Assembly: GCA_008360955.1 (NCBI GenBank)
Contig: LUCM01008347.1
Coordinates: forward strand, 128,619 to 192,618
Length of the DNA: 64,000 nt
Direction: 5' to 3'
Source of the DNA: Fasciolopsis buskii
Lineage: Eukaryota > Platyhelminthes > Trematoda > Plagiorchiida > Fasciolidae
Below, piece by piece: positions 11,790 to 23,746 of the stretch (positions are counted from its first letter, which is position 1; each line of letters starts with the position of its first letter). The translations under genes were made by a program, and so were the position numbers. The notes beneath the pieces are model-generated. The model had not been told where the DNA came from, did no database searches, and worked only from the letters and a program-made list of their open reading frames with translations.

Positions 11790-13552
11790 GTGAGGATTAA
11801 ATCAGTCGTTTGCAAGTGATAAATCGCTAGCCGATAGATTTTCTTCTAACGCTGGACAAATAATTGAAATCCGCCGAATTGTCACCAACGTGTAGTAGCT
11901 TGTTGATTAGCCGCACTGACAGGTAAGCGGCACAGTGGTTTATATCAAAGGTTTTTCCCAGGCAGTTTGGAATTCTATATAACTCTAATCATGGGTGACA
12001 GAACGATTTTTTCGGTTATTTTATTTACCATGGCTCATAAATTCTCCCAAATGGGTAGTTTCAGTTTATTTTTTCCCAGCATCGTTGCTTCAGGCGAAAA
12101 ATCAGTGGGTAACACTATTGACAGGCTGTGCAAACTTAGTACTGTTTAAGAATTGTCAAACTCATAGTCGCATTTACCCAGAAAATGGTTTGGAAAGTAA
12201 AACATGCTGTCTACTGTCACACATTGTGGGTTTGAGCTTCGTTTCAGGATATGTGGAAATACTTTGCTAATAATTCCACCATAATAGTGACGAAGCACAA
12301 ATATAAGGAGTAAAAACTTATCAAGAAAGCTGAGAGTCTTTCCGGATGATAATTTTACAAAATTGAAAAACGCATGAACAAACACAGCACTTCCGGGATT
12401 GTGGTCCTCCGTTTTTGATCATTCCCAAACAAACGAATAGCGCGAGGTCGTTGGCCTCGGGGATAGAGAAGAGGTTAACAGACCTTGATAAAACAAAAGT
12501 CCCAACTGACCTAAATTTCGAAATTCACTGACTTCGACGGGAATCGAACCTCACAAAGTAGGTAAAACAAATCGTTTTCGCGACCAAATGCACCCTAATT
12601 AATAAGAAAGTATCTAGGTAGCAATTCGAAATGATGAAATTTTGTCTAATTAGGTTCTCTCTACCTACCACGCTGGGGCGGGTAACAATAATGTGTGAAT
12701 TTCCTTCGGCATAGCCTAGCGGGCCACCTGACAGGACACACGCTGTGCTCAAGGATGAGTGAAATCCACATGATGATCTGAATCCATCAAAACTCGCTGT
12801 CTTGTAATGGCGAAATCGGTTCAGAATTTACCAAGTCACCCGTGCCACGATTCATTGACTAGTGTCCGAGCGTTCTGCTTTTTCCCAGGCATCATTCGAA
12901 ACCAATATGTACTTGTTTATCGTGGAAGGATTTAGTTGCTGTTTCAGTACCCTGGACGTTATGGTCCAGCTATCCGGAAGTTCAAGGTCGATCAGTCACT
13001 GATAGCAGTGAACCATTTAGGTGCATATTGAGAATAATTCTAGGCATATCAGAAAAGAAGCTAATACAAGAATCTGTCCACCCAGTTGTCCAACTTCTAT
13101 GGTGATCTAACTTTTGTCTGTTTCCTCGAAAATCAATCTTTCATCGATTTTTTGCATTGTTCAGTACTGCTTGTCGTTGAACTCTACCAGCGCACGGAAT
13201 AAGGAAGAAATAAACGTAGATAACGTTTATTTTGATTTGCAAGACGGATTAGTTTAGTATGCGATCTTTCTACCCCACTGGAAGCAGCAATCTGACGTGA
13301 CACGAATGGAGAAAGATAAAAACTCAACCTAAATTTCAATGAGAATGCAAAGTGAAATCGTTGCATACACACATCGATTAATTGCTTCTGCTCTCCAATG
13401 ATCAGTATCACTGACACATCGAAGCAGTAAAATGATAAAAGAATTTTGATATCGGAATCAAAAGCATGAAATTTTAACCCAAAATGGCCAAAGGGATCAT
13501 TTGGACTACAAAAGTTGTTCCAATTTGAAATTGCTCACTTAGTTGCCTTCAG
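11790..13552. other. No recognised gene; B-box-like motif on minus
   Basis: AT-rich spacer or intron. Around 12540-12553 the minus strand reads GAGGTTCGATTCCCG, which matches a tRNA/SINE B box, but I cannot find a convincing A box at the right distance. GC-rich patch 12430-12470 contains a short CGAGG/CCTCG inverted repeat. Nothing else recognised. Confidence 0.45.
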
Positions 13553-13633
13553 CGGGATCCAATTCGCACCGCCTGTTGTGCGACCAGTATTTTCAATTTG
13601 TCTTCCATCAGTGCAAGTACAGAATAGATTGGT
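13553..13633 (+). CDS. Candidate 81-base internal exon, unknown protein
   Basis: A pyrimidine-rich acceptor (CACTTAGTTGCCTTCAG, AG at 13551-13552) and a strong donor GGT|GTAAGT (GT at 13634-13635) bound 81 bases. One frame is open across it (GIQFAPPVVRPVFSICLP and onward), entering and leaving in the same phase, so the exon could be skipped without frame change. It is followed 220 bases later by the end of the LINE relic on the other strand. Family unknown; small size makes chance likely. Confidence 0.22.
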
Positions 13634-13854
13634 GTAAGTCAGAAGTGTATGACCATTTAACCATAATTGATGCATGAGAATATTTGTTTCCAGCGAGACA
13701 GAAAGCGTGAAAGACAATGAGAATCAGATCTTGTATTGTATTGTTTGGACTTTTACGTGCATAGGTATCCGCATTTCAGTCAAAAAGCTGCGTTTGCCAT
13801 CTCATCAGAATACAATGTTGGAAAAAAGAGTAACGAAGAATAAAATTGTGAATT

Positions 13855-14380
13855 TCATGAAAGACTGAGTAGGGAATCAATTGTGATCTGTTCTCCATCG
13901 GAGAGATTTCGGGCTAGGCAGAGAACAGTTAAGTTCCCGTAGATATTTACGCGAGCGTGTACGGAACGGAAAGCAGAACGTGTGCTGGCATGAGAATGGC
14001 ATTTACAAAGGTCGTTGCGCAAGGAATGGGACTGATCCAAAAGAATTTTATGAGCAAATGTTTCGCACGTAAATATATGTATGTCAGTTTGGTGCAGAGT
14101 TCTTCCATTGGTACGCAAGATACACCACAAATGACTGGCAAACCACGACGAAGGATTCTGTGGTCTTTCTTTATTAAACCAGCGAAAATGACAGGGAGAC
14201 AATAGAGGAAAGCGGAGAAAGCTCACTGGTAAACAAAAAAGGAGAAAGTGTTTTTTCTTGACCTGGAAATTCCGCATTCTTTATATGTGGAATGATAATC
14301 TTCTAAGGTTTTCCACATAGTTGGAAATGTGAGAGGACCATCTGAGGTTTTTATCGACAATAATTCCTAAATACTTGATG
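13855..14380 (-). pseudogene. Post-RT C-terminal region of the LINE, frameshifted
   Basis: Starts with IKYLGIIVDKNLRWSS, followed by a stop in the same frame just before 14277. The middle section (PVIFAGLIKKDHRILRR, about 14166-14195, then GLPVICGVSCVPMEELCTKL) lies in a frame shifted from the final section (FAHKILLDQSHSLRNDLCKC, STRSAFRSVHARVN), so at least one more indel is present near 14060-14090. The end at SLLSLS-stop fits the usual short tail after the last conserved arginine-rich block in these elements. Confidence 0.8.
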
Positions 14381-14385
14381 AAATC

Positions 14386-15068
14386 TACCCTAGTGATTGC
14401 TTTTGTGTTAAGGAAAGAAGGATCAGCCGGGTAAGCAGACCGAGAAAAAGTAAATTAACATTCGCACATTTACACAATTTAGAACTTAAGTCAGAGTGAA
14501 GAGAAAAATCATGAATGAGAGGCAACTTGTTGGAAAAGTTTAGGAACCATTCAGTTCCAGATACAGGCTGATACAGAGCAACATCATCTGTATATCTTGA
14601 TAACAGACCGGAGGAAGTAACATTTAGATCGCTGGTGTATGTCGAAAACGAATAAGGATAAAGGACAGCTCCCTAAAGAAATCCAGAATTGTTCACCTTC
14701 CTGGTAAATTTGTTTCTTTTTAGTCTTGTGCACTGATCTGCTAGTGAAAACATCTGAGAGCCATGTCAAGATGTGATTGGGAAAGACGAACTGTTTAAGT
14801 TTGCGAAGAAGCAAAGTCGTGGAATAGATTGGAATGCAGAAGAAAAATATAAGAATTCGCGTCGGACAGATTTGGACGATGCATCCAAGGATATGATGCT
14901 TTTATGAGCAGGTGATCAAAATCGATCAAAAAGATCAAAAGTGCACCTGTTTGGTTTGTACACAAACTGAATGGGGTCATCGGGCACACTAACAGAGGTT
15001 AGACAGCTCAGGACGGCTTGTTCTGCTAGTGTAAAGCCGCATGATGTAAGAGCCTTGAGGCGAAAACG
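14386..15068 (-). pseudogene. Reverse transcriptase domain of the LINE, dead
   Basis: One reading frame carries the RT domain for nearly 230 codons with only a few stops: after DLFDRF, after FPITS, and inside the GxPQG motif (GFL-stop-GA). Motif A, normally FLDYSSAF in relatives, here reads FLYFSSAFQSIPR, so the catalytic aspartate is lost. Motif C at 14583-14594 reads YTDD instead of YADD, keeping both aspartates. A frameshift close to 14380-14386 moves the next conserved block, IKYLGIIVDK, into another frame. Family patterns are from knowledge of CR1/Jockey RTs; the substitutions are seen directly. Cannot encode an active enzyme. Confidence 0.88.
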
Positions 15069-18000
15069 TCAGGCAAATGAAGTAAATTCTAGTTGTCACT
15101 ACAGTCTGTTTCCGTTCTGAGCTTATTCAGACCCTAAGCAGCAACAGTCCGGCGACTGAAGTCTGTCCAAAACAACACTTTCGAATTGGCCTGGATTGGC
15201 CGATAGGCCAAAATAGTGGCAGTTGAAGGATAATGTTGTGGGGCGCAACTTCTGCTGCCAAGGGACAGTTCGAAAGTCAATAGACCCCAATATATGCGAC
15301 CCTCTTATTGATTAGCTGGAAAGGTGCTTTGAATTGGACATAGGAAAAAGTAAAAGAACACTGGTATTTATTTTTGATATTGTTTTAACTAACGTCAGTC
15401 TGGCCTGTTTTGTCGTTCATGTAATACGTTTTTTAAGATCGTTAGTGAAATGACGTTGACGTTCACCTAGCTGTCAAGAGTAACAGTGTTCAGACATCGA
15501 ACAAGATCAAAAACGGTGTTTTATGATCCCATCAAATTTATTTTTCCTTTACCAATAATCTTTTGGTAACTTGCCCAAACTTCCGGAGGCAGACAGCTCT
15601 GGCGGATAAATAATGTGCAATTTGGGTGAATAATTTTAACCAAATCCATTAAGTACCAGTAAATATTCATTGTGTAACAATTTAGCACTTAAAATGTTTT
15701 TCTCTATTGGTCTGTTCTTCTGAGGTTCATTATATTAGTCTCAATTTTCTGTGAACTCTTAGTAAACACATGATCAGCGCAATGCAATTCTTGGTCTACT
15801 TGTTAAATGACGTGCATAACCTGTTTCTATGAAATTGTTTAGTTGAGTTTGCAACGACCAAGGTACAAAGCGCTTGGTGCTAAGCAAATCTGCCAAATGC
15901 TACAGTTCATATTGAATTGAGGAACGTTGGTCAAATGAACCCCTCAACTGAATGGTCATGCCTCCAACAAATAAAAGAACGTCATCATTTACCTGGGCTG
16001 ATTCTTTATGCGTCGACAATAATTTTTTCAATTTTTAGCCTGCCTCACTTCTGTTACCTAATTTATGAACGGGATGAACAAAATCCGATCAATGCCCTAC
16101 GCATTCCCTCTTATACTCAATCTTTCATATAGCTACATGTGAAAACTTGTTGGTGGTCGTTCCTGGCTGTCTAAGGGGGTATTTAGGTTTTTTTCCTATC
16201 TTGTAATAATATCATAGAAGAACAATGTTGGACCTACCAAAATAAATGCGCTTCCGCAATGTATGGCATACGGTACTGACTTGCAATATCCTAGCATCGC
16301 TGAGAGCAATACAAAATCTGCGAGTGACGGATTACTCAAAAGTACGCATTTAAGGTCTCTACGTTGAGACCTGTTTGAACAAAAGACTGCTAAGCTTTGA
16401 AGTATACTTAAAAGTTTCCACATAAATCAAGTTGTTAAAAAAATAACCATTAAGTAACCCGTGGCTTGTCTCCGACCTTGACATTGTGCCACTTCCTTTA
16501 GGGGGGCTAATATTGATCTTAGTAGCGGCAAATAATTTTAAGGAACTGGATACACTTACTCTCCTGTAACGTTCATTTCATTTGAAATGTGGCAATTTAC
16601 TAGAAGATTTTGCCATGCTCACATGGATAAGTTTACTGTTTCTTCGCAAACTGTTCCAGCAGTTATTGGCATGTGGTTTGCAAAAGCGCCTGGGTAAGCG
16701 TGGAGCTTTCCAAATGTTTGGCGTTGTGGAAACTTTCGGATTCCCGCCTGTACAAAACCCTTGGCGGCCATTTTCGCATACAATGGAATTTAAGGGGAAA
16801 TCAGGTTGATTGATAAGAAACCAGCTTGCACAGCCTTCCAAATTATTTTCCGTTTAGATATTAACAAGTGGGAACTGTTATTGGCATACAATGTAAAAAT
16901 GTAGTATCTGGATGGGATGGGCAGATTTATTCGCATTTCGGAAGCGCAATGAGTACTGTGAGTACACGAGAGACGAAACTGTTTGGCTGGAGTAGAGTAT
17001 TTGTGGTGTCCGATCAACTCTGACAAGTCTCGAAAAACTACCCACCATTCCGTCCGAAGCAAATTTCATGGAGCTCCACTCACAAGAGATGTGTGGAAAC
17101 AGTTTAGACATTTTTTACAGTGGTGAAAAACTGCCCGATATCAGTCACAAATTTCTTTGCATTGAAAGCCTGAATGCTCTTTCCAAACCATTCCTACATA
17201 TTTTGGGAGAAAACGTATCTACCTTATTACCATGACCATGGTTTAGCACTTCATCCACATTTTCAGACAGCCAAAGTGAAGTAAATAACAGTCGAGACCT
17301 CTGCCACACAAATACGGGAATTCCAGCTAGTCTCTCGGAGTCGTCAAGCGACTTTTATTAATCATTATGGCAGAATTTGTGTTCAGCCTATGTTGCGAAT
17401 AAAAGAACTTGAAGCACTACGAAAACGTGAAGTCAACCGAAAGCCGGAATAAGTATGGCTTGTCAAGCAACTATATTAACCGTTCAAGTGAGTGGCGACC
17501 ATTTCGCACGAACTTTGTTAGTAGGCTACCAGAAGACGTCCCGTGACTTTGGTTAAGAAAGATTGAAACCTTGTTTTGGCACTGACGGTGCTAATAAAAT
17601 ATCAGTGTAAAATAAGCTGTTGAGATACATTTCATAGTCGAATGCCTTAGACTGCAAGGGAAAAACGCAATCCAGTCTCATTATTTGAAGATCAGACAAA
17701 TTAAAAGGAAGCATAACCGCGTAGGTTGGGATTCAATGCATAAACGCATACAATATTTCCTTTTCAATGTTTGGATGAATTATCTAAAGGTTTTCTATTT
17801 GAAATTGCATCCTAAACGGGATACGATAAAATCTTTTCCCGGTCTCTTGCCATCACCTTCAGGGAATTAAGTATTTTGACAGTAATGTTGATTTCGTTCT
17901 GTTCGACACTAGTTTTATGCACAGGACAAACATGCATTTGGGTGTTCGCACTGCAAATTTTGTGGTTCACTGGTGCACTGAAATGTACGCTTGCATAGCA

Positions 18001-21000
18001 AGTCGAAACGCTGCACTCTATCTTGTCTTCCTTTGGCCACTCGAGCATTAGCTTTGAAGTACATGCCTTTCGTCCCCCAATCTTCGTAAATTTATAGCCC
18101 TTGAAAAGTTCACTTTATGCTCGGCTTGATCCGATCATCCCAGTTTGACCAGGCTCTTTTCAAAAGCAATAATCTTAACAACAGTGACAAATGGCGAACA
18201 AACATTACAGCGATGACGACTATTTTGGATCAGAAATTTCCACATCCCTTTTTGCTTGCCTTGTTAGCCAACCGAAATATTTTACTGTCGACATTCGAAA
18301 AACGCTTTTTCGAACGACTTTTTTTATACATAACTCATTCTGTGTTTGAAGCAGAAGATTCATATGCACACACAACGTGAAGTTTTGAACTGCCCATCAT
18401 AAAAACAACTGGCATGTAAAAGTTTTTCATCGACCTGATAACTGCAACAAGTAATGCGTACCTACGAGCCTTCGATCCACTCCCTTGCCAAAAACGAAAG
18501 ACAAACAGAAAGCCTAAGTTGAAAAAGCGCAGTACCAAAACGATAATCGTACACGAGATATTCGTCAATCAATTGCACATATCTAGCGAAGAGTAAAGTT
18601 CATGTGATTAAAACCAGTGCTGGATGTTTCCTGTCAAGATGTTGGGTTATATGGGACATGTTTGTGAACCTGTTCAATAAGAATGTTTCTGGTTTTTGTT
18701 CACCGCGACCTGCAAACATCTATTATGAAGATATTGTTGTCCAAATATTTGCCATTTAAATGTTATTTGTATATAAACTATTCGCGCACTCATATCTCAG
18801 CGGATATTTCCTTGTTATCACCCGAGTTCACCTCTGGGAGGTATGTTTTTTAATTACAACTAGAAATTACACTTCGTTTGACTGGATTTTCATCACGATT
18901 GTCCAGACAAAGTAGTTCATGTTATATGGTCCTTCCTGAGCATCTGGTCATGTATTGTACTGACAACAAGCTTAGACAACATTTCCTCAGCACAAAACTT
19001 ATAAAACAATTTTATTCTGATATAAACTGCCGCAAAGTGACTCGTCCGGACATGTGTCAGTAAAGTTATGCAGGTTACATTTTCCGACCAACAAATTAAG
19101 TGTCTAAACACACCCAACTCTGATCCAGTCGGTAGGCCACTGATCTCTGCAGGGTGCCTGTTGCTCTGAAAATATCGAGGCATTTACCCAATGGAAATGC
19201 TACAGCTGAATTTGGTTGCTTGGAAAAACGATGTTCATACTGACGGTTTAACTTTCACATGTCCCTCTATAGGACAGATTACGGGTTTCAGACAACTTCC
19301 AATAATAAGAAAGTACTTTTGCTTCTGGATCAAGTTCATACAGCGAACTGTAGCCGCAGAGAAATTGTTTTATGAAGATATCCGTTTAGCGGCAATTGCT
19401 TAAGTAATAACAGACTTCAGCTTCGGTCTTTTCTGAAACGTTGGAATATACTTTACTCGTATTTTCACAAACAGCCGTTGGAATGAAGAAGAGCAGGACC
19501 AAACTGTCCATCATTTTTATTAAGGCCTGCTTCAATGGCGTCCAGTGTGCAGCTCACTCTGTTAAAATTGCGGCAAAAATGACATTTGTTTCAGACCCGA
19601 ACTCCTAGACTAATTACAAACCTTAGAGCATTGCGAGCGAGTTTATCTTGTTTTATTCACTTTTTGCTAGAGAACCTAACAGTATATTTGATCCTCCCAT
19701 AAGAATATCACAAATATTCTATTTCGGAATTAATGAAATAAATGATATTTTTGCAAATAAAAATTGTGGTCGCGTAAGGTGGTTGCGTCTAAAACTGATC
19801 GCACGTTTTCAAAGCAAGACCTGGTACAAATCCAAAGCAGACTATTTTCCCACGGACACTTCATGGGTTCCTGCAATCTTAATCGTAACCTCCTGGTTTC
19901 CGGTTTAAATTGAACGTATATCAAGCTTTTGTGGTTCAACAGTAACTTCTATTATTGCAGCTGGAATGCATGAGTAGATAGCGCCTGCATGACTACTGTT
20001 GCCTTCACATTCAGACGGGCCAATATGTGAATTCCGATTCAATATATAATCCGATGTGCCGTCACAAATTCTTTGCTTCTATGTTCAAAACGTGTACACT
20101 AATGGCAACAATAATTCCTCATCACAGTTGGAATAACTCTGCCCTGTCCAAATACAGCCTAGGGAGTTCACAGTCGGTACTTTTTGATTTCGGTATTTCA
20201 CACACCGAGCGCGACTTTGCAAATGTGCATTCGATCCACACAGAGCAACACTGTGAAATACGATCTGGAATGCCTATAATGTCCAGTTTGTTTGCACAAG
20301 AATCGAAAGAGTAAAAACATTTGCCTGTCTGACACGATGCAGTGAACCCAGAAAAACTAAAGCAATAATCGACCGTAGCTGGACTCCGCAAAATGGGGCG
20401 ACTTTTACCAAGAAGTCGGGGTTAGCTCCGACCCGCTAGTGAGCCGAAAAATTTCCTACGCATTTTTCTGTTGCCCTTATTCCTACATCGTTGGGCGATT
20501 TTCTGAGTAATTTGAATGATATTAGGTAGTTTACCTCATAAGCAGCTGACTAATACTAAACGTAGTTGTTTGAAAAATAAAATATATGACAGGATGTGTA
20601 TATATGCATTTTTGAAGTAGTTCGAATGAAGGGAGCATTCAAGTCCAATTCTAAAAGTTCGTTTAACGCTTGAAGAATCTCTACTGCGACGAATATGCTG
20701 AGACAAAATCTACGTTACGATTTTGGACTTGGTTCCTCACATTTTTTGGTAGATAAACTTGGTTCCTACCGATAGAAAGGCATGGATATCGCACGAACAA
20801 TAGTATTTCAGGCTAAAATGAGCGTTAGAAATTAGTCTGTATAACAAAAAAGCAATCCGCCGTCCACTAATCTACAAGTTTTTCAAAAGCGTTGATTTTC
20901 TTTAAAATAGATGCGAGCACTGCCGAAGCATACTTACGAAATAATTTATGTCAATTACAAATTTGCATTTTCCAAGTAATACGATCCAAAAGTGAATTGA

Positions 21001-21011
21001 AAACGATTTAG
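15069..21011. other. No recognised gene; small hairpin and weak exon signals only
   Basis: Immediately right of the LINE the GC content rises locally and a tight hairpin occurs at 15196-15211. Further on, 16605-16688 on plus shows an acceptor TTTACTAG and donor CCTGG|GTAAGC bounding an open frame, but two frames are open and no family is seen. Open runs at 18335-18568 minus, 20027-20314 plus and 20122-20391 minus overlap each other on opposite strands, arguing for chance. Confidence 0.5.
15196..15211. repeat. Short perfect hairpin
   Basis: TTGGCC, four-base loop GATA, GGCCAA. A 6-bp GC-rich stem beside a direct copy of ATTGGCC/ATTGGCCT a few bases upstream. Function unknown; may be remnant of the LINE's upstream part. 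Confidence 0.6.
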
Positions 21012-22207
21012 CACTATAATTTCACGGTATGCTCTCGGTACCCTCGGTTTGTTAGTCTCCCCACGGAGGTTGGTTGGCAGTGCATTGAGTCCACGGGTAA
21101 GTTTCATTTCATATGAGAACCCGCATCGCTGAAGTTTTAAGTGAACAATAGGTAAATCCGGGTAAGACAGTTTAACTACTTGACATGCACCGACGGGTGA
21201 ATGAAAATTAACATCAGGATGAACATTATATTCAAGTGACTTACTTTCTAGAGGAGGAGAAATAATTCCGAAAGTTATTTAAAACTGGGACTGTTGAACA
21301 CTTTCCAGTATAATATTCCAGCAACTTAGTGTTTTCATATCCCGTGAGCGCAAAATGGGCGGAGTATTCGGGCCATGAATTCTAGTGTTTATATGTCATT
21401 ATGTGTTTGTGTGCGTATGTGTGCATGTCAATTGGTCCGGTTTGCCCACCAACCGGGATTCACCTTCAAGCGCGAGGGCATGCATGCGCGCACATACATC
21501 ATTCGTGGCCCGATTCCCACTCGAATCGTGCGTGAGTGGTTCGACGATGATATCTGGGAACCACAGCAGCGTTAGTTTGTTTTCGACAAAACGGCGATTA
21601 TCAGAAAACTGACCTCAGAATACTGAACGGTCTGATTTGTGAATGTCAGCACATGTATGGGACTAAATGATGCTAACGGAACAGAACCCTGGATGCAGTT
21701 ACTTGGATGGTGAGTCAAAAAAACAATTCAAGGAAACCTACGATTCCGTCATTTGTTGACTGTTAAACAAGGTTATGAACTCATAAATCCTTCTTTCCTC
21801 AGGCCGTGGCGACATTTCCGGATAAAATTAGTAGATCACGGAGACCGTCCGTTTGAATCGATTACAATCGAATATTTCTGCAGACTAATGTTCCAAACAG
21901 AGCTATGGTAAACATTTGAGATTATTATTCTGTTGTCAAAATAATTAACCTTCAGCTTTCCATCTAGACTACAACCAGTGGCAAAAATCACCTTTCGTCA
22001 CTTGGAATCCGAATAGCAATTAGGGACAGCCATGGTTTGTTTTTGCTCGTTCCGCATTTCCTGCACCTTGGCCCTAGTTCGATCGGTCCAAATCATGTCT
22101 TGGATGGCACTCCGTTCGGACACCGTTGGCTGGCTTCACTATCATCCGTTGTCATGAAGCAATTACACATTATCTCAAGAAAATGTTTCCATGTACTTGC
22201 GAATTGA
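21012..22207 (+). CDS. Candidate five-exon gene 3' part, unknown protein of about 179 residues
   Basis: Proposed exons: 21012-21096, 21471-21531, 21650-21709, 21803-21907, 21979-22207. Each junction keeps phase and no stop occurs until TGA at 22205-22207. Donors are CACGG|GTAAGT, GTGC|GTGAGT, GATG|GTGAGT and TATG|GTAAAC; three of four are near consensus. The best acceptor is TTCTTTCCTCAG before exon 4; exons 1, 3 and 5 have weaker ones, and exon 1 could instead start at 21056. Introns shrink to 93, 93-118 and 71 bases, small but usual for flatworms. The peptide includes HYNFTVCSRYPRFVSLPTE, PWRHFRIKLVDHGDRPFE and LFLLVPHFLHLGPSSIG. I recognise no family. A polyadenylation signal AATAAA lies at 22640. 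The start is missing, so this would be the end of a gene. Splice sites were selected to keep the frame open, so overfitting is possible. Confidence 0.3.
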
Positions 22208-22397
22208 AGATGCTCAGTAGAACCAAAAAACGAAAAAAAGATTTCAGTGATATTGAGTGAACTAATTGTGGCCTAACTTGTGAAGGGTAAAGACACTGCA
22301 GTTCTAGGGGCCACTGATGTGTAAATCCCTTTTCAACTAATCACGTTTCTTCCGTTTAAATCATTGTAATTTTAATGAACCATAAGATTTTATAATA

Positions 22398-22443
22398 ATG
22401 CCCTCAAGTATAGGGTGGCTGAATTACGACAAATTTAATCCAG
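22398..22443 (+). CDS. Weak candidate first exon
   Basis: ATG at 22398 begins MPSSIGWLNYDKFNP and, after 15 codons plus one base, reaches a strong donor CAG|GTGAGC (GT at 22444-22445). No upstream promoter elements are identifiable and downstream exons are uncertain (small exon candidates at 23685 and 23747). Short enough to be chance. Confidence 0.15.
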
Positions 22444-22489
22444 GTGAGCGAACATGACGTAATTCGCGCTCGAGAGCTGCGTTCAATAT

Positions 22490-22545
22490 AAGTTTGTGGT
22501 AAAACGTTCACTAGATTGGTGGAAGGCTGCAGGTTCGATTTCAGA
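22490..22545 (+). repeat. tRNA-like relic, possible SINE head
   Basis: The segment GTTTGTGGTAAAACGTTCAC resembles a degenerate tRNA A-box arm and is followed at 22530-22543 by GCAGGTTCGATTTC, a good match to the RNA polymerase III B box (GGTTCGANNCC). Spacing of about 30 bases suits a tRNA. The arms do not fold cleanly, so this is not a functional tRNA; a tRNA-derived SINE head is the likeliest reading. No second copy was confirmed in the window. Confidence 0.35.
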
Positions 22546-23684
22546 TTGTGAAGTCGGGTTTTGGGATTTTCGTTCTCGCTAACGCTTAGCCCCCCATGCT
22601 ACCTCAGAGCAAAGTGAAGTAAACTAAAGCTTTGGAACGAATAAAATATACTTATTTATTATAAAATCGCCGAGAAAAATGCATGGTTCCAACATGCTTA
22701 TGCTAAGTGGTATTCCAACTATAATTTACAGTATTGCGGAACTATATGATAATTCTGTCTTATTCTGACTTTAATATGTGCGGACCGTCGAAACGCAGAC
22801 CAGCCGGTAATGTCGCTGAGTTCAGTACTTGTCCCGGTTTGTCAGTCCTACATCTTTTGACCACCCAGTGATGTCTATCCTGTTAAAAATGTGATATATA
22901 TGTCTGTAGAAAGAGAGAGATCTTGTCGAAACTCATGATGTAAGCCTCATATGAAAACGTTCCGCTTCATTTGGCAACAGCATAAATAAGCAAGTACTTT
23001 AGTTTGGATTCACTTGATTCATCGCCAGCTGGCGAACATTGCCGATAATAAGTCTTAAGTTTAGGAGTTACCTAGCTAGTAGATAGGCCAGAAATCTAGT
23101 CAGTATCCCTCTTTAGTCACTGCGTTTATGTCCTAACCAAGACTCACTATGATCCCGTTAGGAACAGCAAAGTGCGATTTATTTCCAACGTCTTAAAAAA
23201 GTATTGGTAGATAAACTAAGACAATCCATGGGCCCACCACTATCCCGCAGCAAATGTTTGGTGATTTTGTCTGAGGTCCAGCACATCCAGCATGAAAATG
23301 TGTTCACTCCATACTGCAAGAAGTCACAGAATTTCTACTTAAATATCCATTGATTAGGTAACCTTTTAACTTATCACGTCAAAACACTGAATATTATTTG
23401 GATGGGATCAGGAATCAGGAAGTGCTATATTTTTATATGAAGCATACCGTTGCCTAATTGTAGTTGCAACCGATTCATGTCAGATTGAAAGAAAACCATT
23501 CTACACGGGATAGCACAGTACAGTGAAATATGGAGCTTCTTCCGGAGACACTGTTGTTTCTTCCGATTTCCTGTTCTTCAAAAATCAATGGAATATCTGC
23601 GTAATCAGGACGATAACATTTCACCATCGACAATGTGTTCTCCTTTGATCAGTTTTTGAAGCAACCTTCGTTCTATTCTCGCAG

Positions 23685-23705
23685 AGGTAAACCACTTGGA
23701 TTGGA
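23685..23705 (+). CDS. Candidate 21-base micro-exon
   Basis: A very strong acceptor (CCTTCGTTCTATTCTCGCAG) and a strong donor GGA|GTAAGT bound just 21 bases, a multiple of three. Two frames are open (GKPLGL or VNHLDW). Flatworm micro-exon genes are known to use such symmetric exons, but a lone pair of good sites at this distance is not proof. Confidence 0.2.
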
Positions 23706-23746
23706 GTAAGTAGTCAGGAGATTTTTTTCGGAGAAATTCCTTCCAG

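Larger units (their letters stand above)
13855..15068 (-). mobile_element. 5'-truncated, inactivated CR1/Jockey-type non-LTR retrotransposon (LINE)
   Basis: A LINE that copies itself by target-primed reverse transcription. Only the reverse transcriptase (RT) and C-terminal part remain (about 1.2 kb against several kb for full elements of this group); no endonuclease or gag-like ORF is recognised to the right of 15068. The order on minus is: RT N-terminal block (FRLKALTSC, like FRPVALTS), QFVYKPNRCTFD, motif A region, ...NNSGF-stop-GA (decayed GxPQGA), YTDD (from YADD), then after a frameshift IKYLGIIVDKNLRWSSHIS, then PVIFAGLIKKDHRILRR and KILLDQSHSL...STRSAFRSVHARVN of the C-terminus, ending at a stop at 13855. 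No target-site duplication or 3' microsatellite tail is obvious. It is old but still legible. Confidence 0.9.

Noticed and set aside
12540..12553. B-box-like GGTTCGATTCCCG on minus
   Set aside because: No A box at a suitable distance and no tRNA fold; not called as a tRNA or SINE.
22071..22135. PSSIGPNHVLDGTPFGH as a sulfatase or phosphodiesterase active-site motif
   Set aside because: The required catalytic residues and spacing for those families are not present; kept as unknown.
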